Shown here: one piece after another, positions 50,765-59,946 of the stretch | Layout of the letters: every line of letters begins with the position of its first letter | How positions within the stretch are numbered: position 1 is the first letter of the stretch | Source: Clostridiales bacterium | GTDB taxonomy: Bacteria; Bacillota; Clostridia; Oscillospirales; Acutalibacteraceae | Length of the DNA: 64,000 bases | Assembly (NCBI GenBank): GCA_018364155.1 | Contig: JAGZMM010000005.1 | Location: 189,167-253,166 of the forward strand | Reading direction: 5' to 3' | Made by a program: the position numbers and the translations under genes | The notes under the pieces: model-generated | The model's input: only the letters and a program-made list of their open reading frames with translations | The model's database searches: none | Told to the model about the DNA's origin: nothing

Positions 50765-51223
50765 ATGAAACGCATCGCAAGCTTTCAGATCGACCATAAC
50801 AAGCTGACCTGCGGCATGTACGTGTCCCGTGTGGACGGGGACATCGTCACCTACGACATCCGCACCCGCCGTCCCAACGTGGAGCCGGTGATGGACACTG
50901 GCACGGCTCACACCGTCGAGCACCTTTTCGCCACCCTTGCCCGCAACGCGAAGGAGGCGGACCATGTGATTTACTTTGGCCCCATGGGCTGCCGGACCGG
51001 GTTTTACCTCTTGCTTCGGGATCTGTCCCACACCGACGCGATTGCGCTTGTCAAAGCGTGTTTCGCTCAAATCGCCTCCTGGCAAGGGGACATTCCAGGC
51101 GCCAGTCCCGTCGAATGCGGCAATTATTCCGATCAAAACTTGGAAGGCGCGCGGGCGGAGGGAGAAAAGATGTGCCGCATTCTGGAAGGTTGGCAGGAAG
51201 AATCTCTCACCTATCCGGCATAA
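50765..51223 (+). CDS. luxS: S-ribosylhomocysteine lyase
   Basis: A 152-residue metalloenzyme that splits S-ribosylhomocysteine to homocysteine and DPD, the precursor of autoinducer-2. Metal ligands are visible: HTVEH (residues 49-53) and Cys in ECGNYSDQNL. GPMGCRTGFYL and the N-terminal MKRIASFQIDHNKL are typical. AAAGGAGG precedes ATG 50765 by 8 bases. Last gene of a likely three-gene unit with the RluD-like and PLC-like genes. Its presence means the activated methyl cycle runs through the Pfs/LuxS route. Confidence 0.96.
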   Translation: MKRIASFQIDHNKLTCGMYVSRVDGDIVTYDIRTRRPNVEPVMDTGTAHTVEHLFATLARNAKEADHVIYFGPMGCRTGFYLLLRDLSHTDAIALVKACFAQIASWQGDIPGASPVECGNYSDQNLEGARAEGEKMCRILEGWQEESLTYPA

Positions 51224-51300
51224 ACTATGGGTATCCGACAAAAATATCGAATTACTTCTGGGCAACTCGTACAAACATTTTCAAGAAGGTTACAAAAGGG

Positions 51301-51328
51301 TTGCAATCCTGTAACCTTTGGATATAAT
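51301..51328 (+). promoter_or_regulatory. Sigma-A promoter of the M23 peptidase gene
   Basis: TTGCAA (51301-51306), a 16-base spacer and TATAAT (51323-51328). Confidence 0.75.
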
Positions 51329-51338
51329 AGATAGTAGT

Positions 51339-51355
51339 TGTTACAGAAATGTAAC
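51339..51355 (+). promoter_or_regulatory. WalR-like box
   Basis: TGTTAC-AGAAA-TGTAAC matches the WalR direct repeat TGTWAH-N5-TGTWAH exactly and sits just downstream of the -10. Further GTTACA/TGTAACC half-sites flank the promoter (51287-51318). Confidence 0.6.
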
Positions 51356-51385
51356 CTTTACGAGCTTCCCGAAAGGAGTGATTCG

Positions 51386-53212
51386 ATGCCCACGAATGCT
51401 GGCAACAAAGCGTTTGAAGAAGGCGAGTCTAAGAAAAGACTTTCGATAAAACGAATGGATTGCAAGTACCGGGTCAAAGGCGAGGCGATTGCGAAGTTTG
51501 CTTCGCTGCCCGCGAAGAAGTCGGCAAAGGCCTATGCGGTGATTGCACTGCAGGCGGCGAAAAAGGCCGGCGCTGTCACCGGTAAGGGGCTGAAAACGGC
51601 GGGTGCCGCCGCAAGCCGGGCATGTAAACCGATTGGTAAGAAGCTGTATCCGGTTGCGGATTATGTGGTTTTGCGCAATGCGCGCAAAGTGCGAGACGAG
51701 TTTAAAGAGGTGCACGAGGGCTTTGGCGTGGCCATGAGCAGCCTTAAGGAGGCGACTGGGCGCGGCAAGTTGGCGGTAGTTAAGACCTTTGGAGTCCTTG
51801 CAAAGAAGGCGTTTCGCCGTCACCGCAAGATTTTTACCACGGCGGTCAACTACACTTTGCCGGTTCTCTGTGCATTTTTAATTGTCCCGATGATTACGGC
51901 GTGGTCCTCTGCGACCTATGCCCTGAGCGTCACTTACGATGGGCAGGTATTGGGATATGTGTCCGACGAGAGCGTATTCAACGAGGCCATCGGACAAGCC
52001 CAGGCGAGAATCATCAACGTGGAAGAGGGCTTTGCCCTCAACCAGTTCCCGAATTATACCCTGGCAAAGGTGGAAACCGACGAGGAATTTATGGACGCGG
52101 ACACCTTGACCGAAAAAATCCTGGAAGCCTCCAGTGATGTGGTAGGTAGCGCCAGTGGCCTGTTTGTAGACGGTTCCTTTGTGGGCGCGGTGGAGAACCG
52201 GGGCGAGGTGGAAACCTTCTTGGCGTCGGTGCTCGATTCCTATTCCACCGGTACCGAAGGAGAACGGGTGGAGTTCATGCGGGATATCCAGTTCGTGGAC
52301 GGCCTGTATCCCAAGGATACCGTAGTTACCGAAGAAGAAATTCAGAATAAGCTCAATTCCAACGTTTCCGACGAGCAGCTTTACACCGTACAGACCGGCG
52401 ACACGCCGGATGGCATTGCGGCCCAATATGGGATCAGTGTCGAGCAGCTTCGTCTTTTGAATCCGAATTTGGACGATCTGATGTACACCGGCAACCAGGT
52501 GCGTGTGGCTGCGCAGGAGCGCTGGCTGGGTGTCAAGCTGGTGCGCAGTGAGGAAGAGATCCGCTCCATTGCCTATGAAGAGGAAACCACGGAAAATAGC
52601 CGCCAGTATAAGGGCTATGAAAAAGTGGTAACGCCAGGTGAAAACGGCGAAGAAAAGATCACCTATGAGGTGGTTTACGTCAACGGCGTGGAGACTGGCC
52701 GTACGGTCACCGGCACCGAGCTTCTTAAAGCACCGGTTAACGAGGTGACCGAGATCGGTACCAAGGAAAAGCAGGTAACGGTCAACCGCGGTTCCACCGC
52801 TCCGGTCCAGGTCATCCAGGGCAACGGCATTTCGACGGGTAGCTTTATGTGGCCGGTGGCTGCTGGCAGACTCTCGAGCGGCTTTGGATACCGGTGGGGC
52901 AGTTTGCATGATGGTTTGGATCTGGCGGCTCCCGCCAATTCTCAGATCGTGGCTTCCGACGGCGGCACGGTAGTGCAGGCTGGTTGGAAGGCGGGCGGTT
53001 ATGGTTACTGTGTATTCATCGACCACGGTAATGGCGTAATGACAAAATATTATCACATGAATTCCGTGGCGGTCGCGGTAGGCCAGCAGGTCAGCCAGGG
53101 CCAGTTGATCGGGTATGTGGGCAATACGGGTTATTCCTTCGGCAACCACTGCCACTTCACCATCACGATTAACGGAACTCCAGTTAACCCAGCGCCGTAT
53201 TTAGGTATTTAA
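51386..53212 (+). CDS. Cell-wall peptidase with LysM, G5 and M23 (LytM) domains
   Basis: A 608-residue protein. A long Lys/Ala-rich cytosolic N-terminus (1-150) is followed by a membrane segment (about 160-182), a helical/beta linker region, a LysM domain (about 330-375; YTVQTGDTPDGIAAQYGISV), a G5 domain (about 385-465) and an M23 endopeptidase domain (about 490-605). The M23 zinc residues are visible in RWGSLHDGLDLAAP and GNHCHF, with the YYHM loop between. It should cleave peptidoglycan cross-bridges or stems outside the membrane. AAAGGAG is 8 bases before ATG 51386; an upstream open frame has no ribosome site. Confidence 0.92.
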   Translation: MPTNAGNKAFEEGESKKRLSIKRMDCKYRVKGEAIAKFASLPAKKSAKAYAVIALQAAKKAGAVTGKGLKTAGAAASRACKPIGKKLYPVADYVVLRNARKVRDEFKEVHEGFGVAMSSLKEATGRGKLAVVKTFGVLAKKAFRRHRKIFTTAVNYTLPVLCAFLIVPMITAWSSATYALSVTYDGQVLGYVSDESVFNEAIGQAQARIINVEEGFALNQFPNYTLAKVETDEEFMDADTLTEKILEASSDVVGSASGLFVDGSFVGAVENRGEVETFLASVLDSYSTGTEGERVEFMRDIQFVDGLYPKDTVVTEEEIQNKLNSNVSDEQLYTVQTGDTPDGIAAQYGISVEQLRLLNPNLDDLMYTGNQVRVAAQERWLGVKLVRSEEEIRSIAYEEETTENSRQYKGYEKVVTPGENGEEKITYEVVYVNGVETGRTVTGTELLKAPVNEVTEIGTKEKQVTVNRGSTAPVQVIQGNGISTGSFMWPVAAGRLSSGFGYRWGSLHDGLDLAAPANSQIVASDGGTVVQAGWKAGGYGYCVFIDHGNGVMTKYYHMNSVAVAVGQQVSQGQLIGYVGNTGYSFGNHCHFTITINGTPVNPAPYLGI

Positions 53213-53241
53213 ATAATCGGAATATTGTTTTGTGCGATTTT

Positions 53242-53286
53242 TGCCAAAATCCTCGCCATTCGACGAGGATTTTGGCATGTTTTTTA
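53242..53286 (+). terminator. Terminator of the M23 peptidase gene
   Basis: TGCCAAAATCCTCG pairs with CGAGGATTTTGGCA around an 8-base loop, followed by TGTTTTTT. Confidence 0.85.
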
Positions 53287-53380
53287 ACGGACGGTTTCGC
53301 ATGAAAAAGCAGGCGGCGTTGCATACTAAAATTGCAGGGATTTTGGATGCAAAGATTAAAATTTTGTAATAAATATTTAC

Positions 53381-53409
53381 TTTAATTTTTCATTCCAAGG
53401 TGCTATAAT
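53381..53409 (+). promoter_or_regulatory. Promoter of murA
   Basis: Weak -35 TTTAAT (53381-53386), a 17-base spacer and extended -10 TGCTATAAT (TATAAT 53404-53409). Confidence 0.65.
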
Positions 53410-53441
53410 ACCGACGTACGAATTTGAAGGGGTGTAAGCGA

Positions 53442-54725
53442 TTGGATAAGTTTGTGATAACCGGCGGCAGGCCGCTGAGAGGCGAAGTGACCATCAGCGG
53501 CGCGAAAAATGCAGCGGTTGCGATCATTCCCGCAGCAATTCTTTCGGACGGCATTTGCCGGATTGAAAATATACCCAATATCAGCGATGTATCCATGATC
53601 AGCCGGATTTTGTCCGAGCTCGGCGCTCAAATCCGCCTGGTGAATAAAAATACCATTGAAATCGACCCCAAACATATTCACACGGCGGTGGTACCGTATG
53701 AAATGGCCCGGAGAATGCGCGCATCCTATTACCTGATTGGCGCGCTGCTCGGCCGTTTTTTGCATGCTAGGGTCTCGCTGCCGGGCGGATGTAATTTCGG
53801 TGTGCGCCCGATTGACCAGCATCTGAAGGGCTTTGCCGCCTTGGGCGCCACCTGGTCTCTGGACCAGGGCATGGTAGACGTAAAAGTGGATAAGCTGGTG
53901 GGCAGCCAGATTTATCTGGACGTGGTTTCGGTGGGCGCTACCATCAACATCATGCTTGCCGCCGTTAAGGCCAAGGGGCTTACGGTGATTGAAAATGCGG
54001 CCAGAGAGCCGCATATCGTCGATCTGGCAAATTTCCTCAATTCCATGGGCGCTGACATTCGCGGCGCCGGTACGGATGTCATTAAAATCCGCGGGGTGGA
54101 CCGGTTGAGCGGCACCACCTATTCGATTATCCCCGATCAAATTGAGGCTGGCACCTATATGGCGGCGGCGGCCGCCACCGGCGGAGACGTGCTTGTGAAA
54201 AACGTCATCCCTAAGCATCTGGAATCCATTACCGCAAAACTGCTGGAAATGGACGTGGACGTGCAAGAGTATGACGACAGCGTGCGCGTCAGCCGCTCAG
54301 GCCCTCTCAACCGCTGCAACATCAAAACCATGCCCCATCCGGGGTTCCCCACGGATATGCAGCCCCAGTTTGCGGTGCTGCTCTCCCTGGCCCAGGGGAC
54401 GAGCATCATCACCGAGGGCGTGTGGGACAACCGGTTCCGTTATGTGGATGAGTTGAGGCGGATGGGAGCGAACATCCAGGTGGACGGAAAGGTTGCAGTG
54501 TTCGAAGGGGTGGAGGCGCTGCAGGGCGCTCCCATTAAGGCTACCGACCTGCGGGCGGGTGCTGCCATGATCATCGCGGCGCTGGCGGCCCAGGGTGTGA
54601 CCGAAATTGAAGAAATTTGCCATATTGAGCGAGGATACGAAAACATCGAAGAAAAATTGCAAGCCCTTGGAGCGGACATCCGCCGCGTACCGGTACAGGT
54701 GGCGGTAACCGCAAAGGCGCAATAA
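53442..54725 (+). CDS. murA: UDP-N-acetylglucosamine 1-carboxyvinyltransferase
   Basis: A 427-residue EPSP-synthase-fold enzyme, the first committed step of peptidoglycan precursor synthesis. It transfers enolpyruvate from PEP to UDP-GlcNAc. The catalytic Cys that fosfomycin alkylates is present in LPGGCNFGVRPIDQHL. GEVTISGAKNAAV at the start and the late PTDMQPQFAVLLSLA are typical. The start is the TTG at 53442 behind GGGGTG. The next gene, walJ, is 120 bases on. Confidence 0.95.
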   Translation: MDKFVITGGRPLRGEVTISGAKNAAVAIIPAAILSDGICRIENIPNISDVSMISRILSELGAQIRLVNKNTIEIDPKHIHTAVVPYEMARRMRASYYLIGALLGRFLHARVSLPGGCNFGVRPIDQHLKGFAALGATWSLDQGMVDVKVDKLVGSQIYLDVVSVGATINIMLAAVKAKGLTVIENAAREPHIVDLANFLNSMGADIRGAGTDVIKIRGVDRLSGTTYSIIPDQIEAGTYMAAAAATGGDVLVKNVIPKHLESITAKLLEMDVDVQEYDDSVRVSRSGPLNRCNIKTMPHPGFPTDMQPQFAVLLSLAQGTSIITEGVWDNRFRYVDELRRMGANIQVDGKVAVFEGVEALQGAPIKATDLRAGAAMIIAALAAQGVTEIEEICHIERGYENIEEKLQALGADIRRVPVQVAVTAKAQ

Positions 54726-54741
54726 AATACGACAAGGTACC

Positions 54742-54792
54742 CAGCCGCCGGTCCGACGCCGACGGCTGAAATTGTATCCGGCCGCTTTTTTT
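54742..54792 (+). terminator. Possible terminator after murA
   Basis: GCCGCCGG and CCGGCCGC (one mismatch) close a long hairpin followed by TTTTTTT. An inner CGGCTG/CAGCCG pairing competes with it. Confidence 0.4.
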
Positions 54793-54845
54793 GACGAAAA
54801 TGCCGGGAACATCCATGCAGATGGAGAAAGACAGGAGGAAGTTTA

Positions 54846-55637
54846 TTGGCCAGATTTTGTACCCTTTTCAGCTCCAGCGGCGGCAACTGTATTTACATAG
54901 GAGCAGGAGACGGCGGGATTCTGATTGATGCGGGTGTGAGTGCCAAAGCAATTGAGCGTGCTCTGCTGGAGCGGGAGATTGATCCCAAGTCCATCCGCGC
55001 CATTTTTGTCACTCATGAGCATTCCGACCATGTGTCCGGCCTGCGGGTGTTCGCTTCCCGATATGCCACCCGGGTATACGCCTCGGCGGGTACCATGCAG
55101 GCGCTGAAAGGAATGAACATTCTCAACGGGAAATTTGAGGCGGTGGTCCTTGAGCAGAATACCGTGGAGGAAGCGGGGATGCAGGTGCGAGGCTTTCCCA
55201 CGCCTCACGACTGCGCCCAAGGGTTTGGCTACCGCATCCATACTCCCGACGGCCGGCGCATTGCCGTGGCTACCGACTTAGGCCACATGACCGATGAAAT
55301 CCGCAGCGCCGTTTGCGGATGCGATTTGGCGGTGATTGAGTCCAACCATGATGTGCGCATGCTGCAAAATGGGCGCTACCCCTATCCGCTCAAGCGCCGT
55401 ATTTTGTCGGACAGCGGCCATCTTTCCAATAATGACTGTGCCAAGGAGTTAGCGGCCTTTGCGCAGACAGGGGTCACCCGGTTCGTGCTGGCCCATTTGA
55501 GCGCAGAGAATAACCTCCCTGAGCTTGCTTGGCAGACGGCTTTAAACGCCCTTGAGGAAGCGGGGCTTCGCCGGGGAGAGGACTTTCTTTTAACGGTGGC
55601 TCCGCGCAAAAGTGAGGAAAAGGTGATGGTGTTTTAA
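54846..55637 (+). CDS. walJ: MBL-fold metallohydrolase WalJ (YycJ)
   Basis: A 263-residue metallo-beta-lactamase-fold protein. THEHSDH (residues 56-62) supplies the zinc ligands, and FCTLFSSSGGNCIYIG at the start is the YycJ/WalJ hallmark. WalJ is usually found near walRK and is implicated in coordinating cell division with replication and in DNA repair; the exact reaction is uncertain. Here walRK is absent and walJ sits between murA and rlmH. TTG start at 54846, with AGGAGG 7 bases upstream. Confidence 0.9.
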   Translation: MARFCTLFSSSGGNCIYIGAGDGGILIDAGVSAKAIERALLEREIDPKSIRAIFVTHEHSDHVSGLRVFASRYATRVYASAGTMQALKGMNILNGKFEAVVLEQNTVEEAGMQVRGFPTPHDCAQGFGYRIHTPDGRRIAVATDLGHMTDEIRSAVCGCDLAVIESNHDVRMLQNGRYPYPLKRRILSDSGHLSNNDCAKELAAFAQTGVTRFVLAHLSAENNLPELAWQTALNALEEAGLRRGEDFLLTVAPRKSEEKVMVF

Positions 55638-55639
55638 GA

Positions 55640-56122
55640 ATGTTGCGTGTTTTTGTGCTGTGTGTGGGCACATTAAAAGAGAAATATTGGCGGGAAGCGG
55701 CGGCAGAGTATTGCAAACGCCTGTCTTCCTTTTGTAAAATAGAGGTGATCGAGGTGGAGGAGGCCCGGGTGCCCGAGCAGCCTTCTCCGGCACAGATTCA
55801 AGCGGCGCTGGATACGGAGGGTAAGCGTCTCCTTTCCAAGCTACCGTCCCAGGCAAAGGCCATCGCCTTGTGTATCGAAGGGAAGGAGCAAAGCTCGGTT
55901 GATTTTGCGAAAACACTGGCCAAAGCACAGGTGGAGGGGGTCAGCAGCATCGCGCTGCTGATCGGCGGGTCCTGGGGGTTATCGGAAGAGGTCAAGGTGA
56001 GAAGCATGCAAAAGCTGTCCTTTTCCCCCATGACCTTCCCTCATCAGCTGGCGCGGATTTTGTTGCTCGAACAGCTTTACCGGGCGCTTTCCATCAACGC
56101 CGGCAGCAAATACCACAAATAA
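55640..56122 (+). CDS. rlmH: 23S rRNA (pseudouridine1915-N3)-methyltransferase
   Basis: A 160-residue SPOUT methyltransferase that modifies pseudouridine 1915 of 23S rRNA helix 69 in 70S ribosomes. The C-terminal knot region MTFPHQLARILLLEQLYRAL and the ending NAGSKYHK are diagnostic; LLIGGSWGLSEEVK is the SAM loop. It starts 3 bases after the walJ stop, so the two are tightly coupled. The walJ-rlmH neighbourhood is common in Firmicutes. Confidence 0.96.
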   Translation: MLRVFVLCVGTLKEKYWREAAAEYCKRLSSFCKIEVIEVEEARVPEQPSPAQIQAALDTEGKRLLSKLPSQAKAIALCIEGKEQSSVDFAKTLAKAQVEGVSSIALLIGGSWGLSEEVKVRSMQKLSFSPMTFPHQLARILLLEQLYRALSINAGSKYHK

Positions 56123-56136
56123 GGAGGAGATACCAA

Positions 56137-57396
56137 GTGCGACTGCTGATCAAAGGAGCCAACCTGCGGCTTTGCGGCGGCGGAAAGGGCGACATCCTCA
56201 TCGAGGACGGAAAAATCACAGCGCTTGGCGGGGAAATTCTCGCCGACGCGGAAACCATACAGGCACATGGCTTGCTAGCGGCGCCGGGCCTTGTGGATAT
56301 GCACGTGCATTTGCGCGATCCCGGCTTTACCCAGAAGGAGGACATCGTCACCGGCTGCTTGGCGGCGGCGTCCGGCGGAGTAACCTCTCTGCTTGCCATG
56401 CCCAACACCAACCCAACGGTGGACAACGTGAAAACGATCTTTTATATTCTCGACCGGGCGGAACATGCAGACGCCCGCGTCTATGTGTCCGCCGCCATCA
56501 CCAAGGGGCAAAACGGCCAGGTCCTGACGGATTTTAATGAGCTCAAATGCGCAGGCGCCATCGCCGTCACCGACGACGGCCGTCCGGTGGAGCACGCCTA
56601 CATGCAGAAAAACGCCATGGAGCGGGCCATGGAAAACGGGCTTTTGCCTATTTCCCATGCGGAGGACCTTTCCTTGGTCAACGGCGGCATTTTAAACGAA
56701 GGGGCGGTTTCCAAGGCTCTAGGAGTTAAGGGCATCCATCGAGCGTCGGAGGACATTTCCACCATGCGCGAGGTCATGCTCAGCGAATACTACGGCCTTC
56801 CTATTCACATCGCCCATGTGAGCACCAAGGGTTCGGTGGAACTTATCCGTCAGGCGAAAGCCCGGGGTGTTATGGTCACCTGCGAGACCGCACCCCACTA
56901 TTTTGCCCTAACCGATCGGATGCTCATGACCCGGGACGCCGACTATCGGATGAATCCTCCTCTGCGGGAAGAGGCCGACCGGCTTGCCATCCTTGCCGGC
57001 ATTCAGGACGGCACCATCGATGCCATTGCTACCGACCACGCCCCCCATACCCCCGAAGAAAAGGCGGACTTTGAACGGGCGCCCAACGGGGTGGTGGGAC
57101 TGGAAACCTCCCTGGCAGCGGGCATCACCTATCTGGTCAATGAAAACGTCATCACCATGGAGCGGCTCATCGAGCTGATGTCTACGAACCCTGCCAAGCT
57201 TCTGGGGATCCCAGCGGGCGTATTGGCAGAACGGGAAAACGCGGACCTCATTCTCATCGACCCGGACAAGAGCTGGACGGTCAATCCGGAAGGCTTCTGC
57301 TCGAAGGGACGTAACAGCGCCTTTAAGAATACCACTCTGACTGGGCGGGTTATGCTGACCATCTGCCGGGGTAAGGTGGTCATGAGCCGGCTGTAA
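56137..57396 (+). CDS. pyrC: Dihydroorotase
   Basis: A 419-residue class I dihydroorotase of pyrimidine synthesis that cyclises carbamoyl aspartate to dihydroorotate. The zinc site DMHVHLRDPGF is at residue 53, with later metal His residues in ISHAEDLSL and IAHVSTKGS and the catalytic Asp in IATDHAPHTPEEK. GTG start with AAGGAGG 9 bases upstream, 14 bases after rlmH. First pyr gene of the cluster; no PyrR-type attenuator leader is visible before it. Confidence 0.95.
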   Translation: MRLLIKGANLRLCGGGKGDILIEDGKITALGGEILADAETIQAHGLLAAPGLVDMHVHLRDPGFTQKEDIVTGCLAAASGGVTSLLAMPNTNPTVDNVKTIFYILDRAEHADARVYVSAAITKGQNGQVLTDFNELKCAGAIAVTDDGRPVEHAYMQKNAMERAMENGLLPISHAEDLSLVNGGILNEGAVSKALGVKGIHRASEDISTMREVMLSEYYGLPIHIAHVSTKGSVELIRQAKARGVMVTCETAPHYFALTDRMLMTRDADYRMNPPLREEADRLAILAGIQDGTIDAIATDHAPHTPEEKADFERAPNGVVGLETSLAAGITYLVNENVITMERLIELMSTNPAKLLGIPAGVLAERENADLILIDPDKSWTVNPEGFCSKGRNSAFKNTTLTGRVMLTICRGKVVMSRL

Positions 57397-57425
57397 GTCT
57401 CGTATAAACCGGGAAAGGTGATCCA

Positions 57426-58121
57426 ATGAAAAAACGGTTGCTGGCGATCGCACCGGCTGTCTGCGACTTCGCGCTACTGTTTGTGCCGGCTGGCAAAACA
57501 GCCGCCTATCTTTGTGGCTGGGAGTTGACCTTGTATAATAATGATGTGTTTTTGGCTACGGTCATGGCGCTAGTTTTGGCTTCGACCGTCGGCCTGATGG
57601 TGAATAAAACCATTCTGGGACGTTGGGGCCGGGCTTTTTCTGTGCTGCTTTTGCCGCTAAGTCTGCTGATGATTTTGTTTTTCCTCTTTCAGGCCAATTG
57701 GTTTTCCTTTGTCTGCATGGGAGTGACTCTGATTTGTGCGGCCGGGCTTTTTCTGTGCTGCTCGGGATTAGTGGTGATAAAGGTGATCTGTGGAGTTGGG
57801 ACGGTCCTGCTGATTCCATGGCTGCTTTTGGCTGGCTTTGCGTCAAACTTGGTGGCGGGCTTCGGTGTCAAAACGGTAACTGAGACGGTTCCCTCTCCAC
57901 AGGGGGGATATGTGGCGAAGGTGATCGTCAGCGATGAGGGTGCCTTAGGCGGGAATATCTTTGTGGATGTGGAGCAATGCGAATCTATCCCTCTTCTGAT
58001 CGGGGAGCTGGCGAAAAGGCCAGATCGGGTCTATCAGGGAAAATGGAGCGAAGCGGTGGAAGTCTATTGGAACACGGAGAATACTTTGGCGATCAATGGG
58101 AGAACATATCCGATTGGGTGA
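57426..58121 (+). CDS. DUF5412-type membrane protein inside the pyr cluster
   Basis: A 231-residue protein with four or five hydrophobic segments (about residues 5-145) and a C-terminal soluble part resembling DUF5412 (SPQGGYVAKVIVSDEGALGG, then W-rich end and NGRTYPIG). The function of DUF5412 is unknown. It stands between pyrC and pyrF with a plain ribosome site (AAAGGTG). It is not a known pyrimidine gene; its A/T use and looser spacing (100 bases to pyrF) suggest a later insertion. A link to pyrimidine metabolism cannot be claimed. Confidence 0.65.
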   Translation: MKKRLLAIAPAVCDFALLFVPAGKTAAYLCGWELTLYNNDVFLATVMALVLASTVGLMVNKTILGRWGRAFSVLLLPLSLLMILFFLFQANWFSFVCMGVTLICAAGLFLCCSGLVVIKVICGVGTVLLIPWLLLAGFASNLVAGFGVKTVTETVPSPQGGYVAKVIVSDEGALGGNIFVDVEQCESIPLLIGELAKRPDRVYQGKWSEAVEVYWNTENTLAINGRTYPIG

Positions 58122-58224
58122 CGGCTTGGCATGGACTTTGTGCCTGCCTTTGTAACGGAATGCGTAATCCCCAAGATAGAATTACTGCCCGGCAAAGACG
58201 GCTGGGGAAAAGGAGAGAAACACA

Positions 58225-59151
58225 ATGGCATTGGATCGGCTAATCAAAAACATTCTGGAAAAAAAGAACCCTACTGTAGCGGGTCTGGATCCCAAGCTTG
58301 ACTATATCCCGGACTTTATTAAGGAACAGGCCTTTGAAGAATACGGCTGCACCCTGGAAGGAGCAGCCCAGGCGCTGCTCACCTTCAATAAGGGCCTTAT
58401 TGACGCTTTGTACGACATTGTGCCTGCGGTTAAGCCTCAGTGCGCTTATTATGAGATGTACGGCTGGCAGGGAATGCGTGCGCTTAAGGACACCATTACA
58501 TATGCCAGGGAAAAGGGCATGTTCGTCATCACCGACGGCAAAAGAAACGACATCGGCTCCACCATGGAAGCCTATGCCGCGGCTCATTTGGGCGAGGTGG
58601 AGGTGGCGGGGGAACGCTTCGCTCCCTTCGGCGGCGATGCCCTGACCGTCAACGGGTATCTGGGAACCGACGGCATTGCGCCACTTTTGAAGGTCTGCAA
58701 GGAAAAAGATGCCGGCATCTTTGTGTTGGCCAAGACCTCCAATCCTTCCTCCAGCGAGCTGCAAAACCTGGAAGTCCAGGGCGGCGAACCGGTTTATCTG
58801 GTGATGGGAAATATGTGCGAGGAATGGGGAAAAGAGCTGCCGGGCGAATACGGCTATTCCGGTGTAGGTGCGGTGGTAGGCGCCACCTGGCCTGAGCAGC
58901 TTACCGAGCTGCGAAAGGAACTGCCTCACACCTTCTTCCTGGTGCCCGGTTACGGAGCCCAGGGCGGCGGCGCGAAGGATGTGGCGGGCGCTTTCGATGA
59001 ACAAGGCCTGGGCGCGGTGGTCAATTCCTCCCGGGCACTTATGTGCGCATACAAGAAGGAAGGCTGTAAGCCGGAGGATTATGCTATGGCCGCCCGCAGG
59101 GAAGCCATACGCATGCGCGACGACATCGCCGCCGCCATTGTTCGCGTATAA
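58225..59151 (+). CDS. pyrF: Orotidine 5'-phosphate decarboxylase, type 2
   Basis: A 308-residue enzyme, the last step to UMP. It belongs to the longer type 2 subfamily: VAGLDPKLDYIPDF at the start, VKPQCAYYEMYG, and the catalytic DGKRNDIGST stretch with the Lys/Asp pair. AAAAGGAG is 8 bases before the ATG. It is followed after 21 bases by pyrK. Confidence 0.96.
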   Translation: MALDRLIKNILEKKNPTVAGLDPKLDYIPDFIKEQAFEEYGCTLEGAAQALLTFNKGLIDALYDIVPAVKPQCAYYEMYGWQGMRALKDTITYAREKGMFVITDGKRNDIGSTMEAYAAAHLGEVEVAGERFAPFGGDALTVNGYLGTDGIAPLLKVCKEKDAGIFVLAKTSNPSSSELQNLEVQGGEPVYLVMGNMCEEWGKELPGEYGYSGVGAVVGATWPEQLTELRKELPHTFFLVPGYGAQGGGAKDVAGAFDEQGLGAVVNSSRALMCAYKKEGCKPEDYAMAARREAIRMRDDIAAAIVRV

Positions 59152-59172
59152 CAGAGCAACAGGAGGGGTTTC

Positions 59173-59946
59173 ATGAAGTATTTGCAGGAGATATGCCCGA
59201 TTTTGAGCAAAAGGCAGCTTACGAAACTGTCCTTTGACATTACCGTGTCCGCCCCGCAGATGGCGGCCCTTGCGAAAACCGGCCAGTTCGCCCAGATTAC
59301 CTGTGACGGATTCTTTCTGCGCCGTCCCATTTCCATCTGTGACTTTGATAAGGAAAAAGGGACGCTGCGCTTTGTCTTCGAAGTACGCGGAGAAGGAACC
59401 GAGTGGATGTCAACGGTGAAGGAAGGGGAAACTTTGGATATCCTAGGTCCTTTGGGCCGCGGGTTTGAGATTACCGATGGGGAAGGCCAGGCGGTATTTG
59501 TTGGCGGCGGCATCGGAACTCCGCCGCTTCTCTCCGGGGCGAGTGTATACGGTAAAAACGCCACTGCGCTTTTGGGCTTTCGCACGGCAAAAGCAGTCAT
59601 CCTCACCGAAGACTTTGCCGCGGCGGGAGCAAAAGTCATGCTTTCCACCGACGACGGTACCGCCGGCCATTGTGGTACCGTATGCGACCTACTACTCGAG
59701 CGGCTGGAGAATGGGCCCTGCGACGTGATCTATGCCTGTGGTCCCAAACCCATGCTCAAGGCGGTGGCAGCCATTGCGGCAGAGCGGGGCATTCCCTGTA
59801 AAGTATCCTTGGAAGAGCGGATGGCCTGCGGCGTAGGTGCATGCGTGGGCTGCGCAGTAAAGACGAGAACGCCCAAGGGCGAGGAACGGTACGCCCAGGT
59901 CTGTAAGAACGGGCCGGTCTTCGATGCGAAGGAGGTGGTGTGGTAA
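59173..59946 (+). CDS. pyrK: Dihydroorotate dehydrogenase electron-transfer subunit
   Basis: A 257-residue FAD and [2Fe-2S] protein that passes electrons from dihydroorotate oxidation to NAD. FAD-binding RRPISICDF is near residue 55, the NAD site GGGIGTPPLL near 115, and the iron-sulfur cysteines are in ERMACGVGACVGCAVK with a later Cys in YAQVCKNGP. AGGAGG precedes the ATG. The stop codon overlaps the pyrD start by one base (TAATG), so the subunits are made together. Confidence 0.95.
   Translation: MKYLQEICPILSKRQLTKLSFDITVSAPQMAALAKTGQFAQITCDGFFLRRPISICDFDKEKGTLRFVFEVRGEGTEWMSTVKEGETLDILGPLGRGFEITDGEGQAVFVGGGIGTPPLLSGASVYGKNATALLGFRTAKAVILTEDFAAAGAKVMLSTDDGTAGHCGTVCDLLLERLENGPCDVIYACGPKPMLKAVAAIAAERGIPCKVSLEERMACGVGACVGCAVKTRTPKGEERYAQVCKNGPVFDAKEVVW

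Noticed and set aside
51878..53155. 425-codon minus-strand frame opposite the M23 peptidase gene
   Set aside because: Shadow of a gene with intact LysM and M23 motifs; no start signals.
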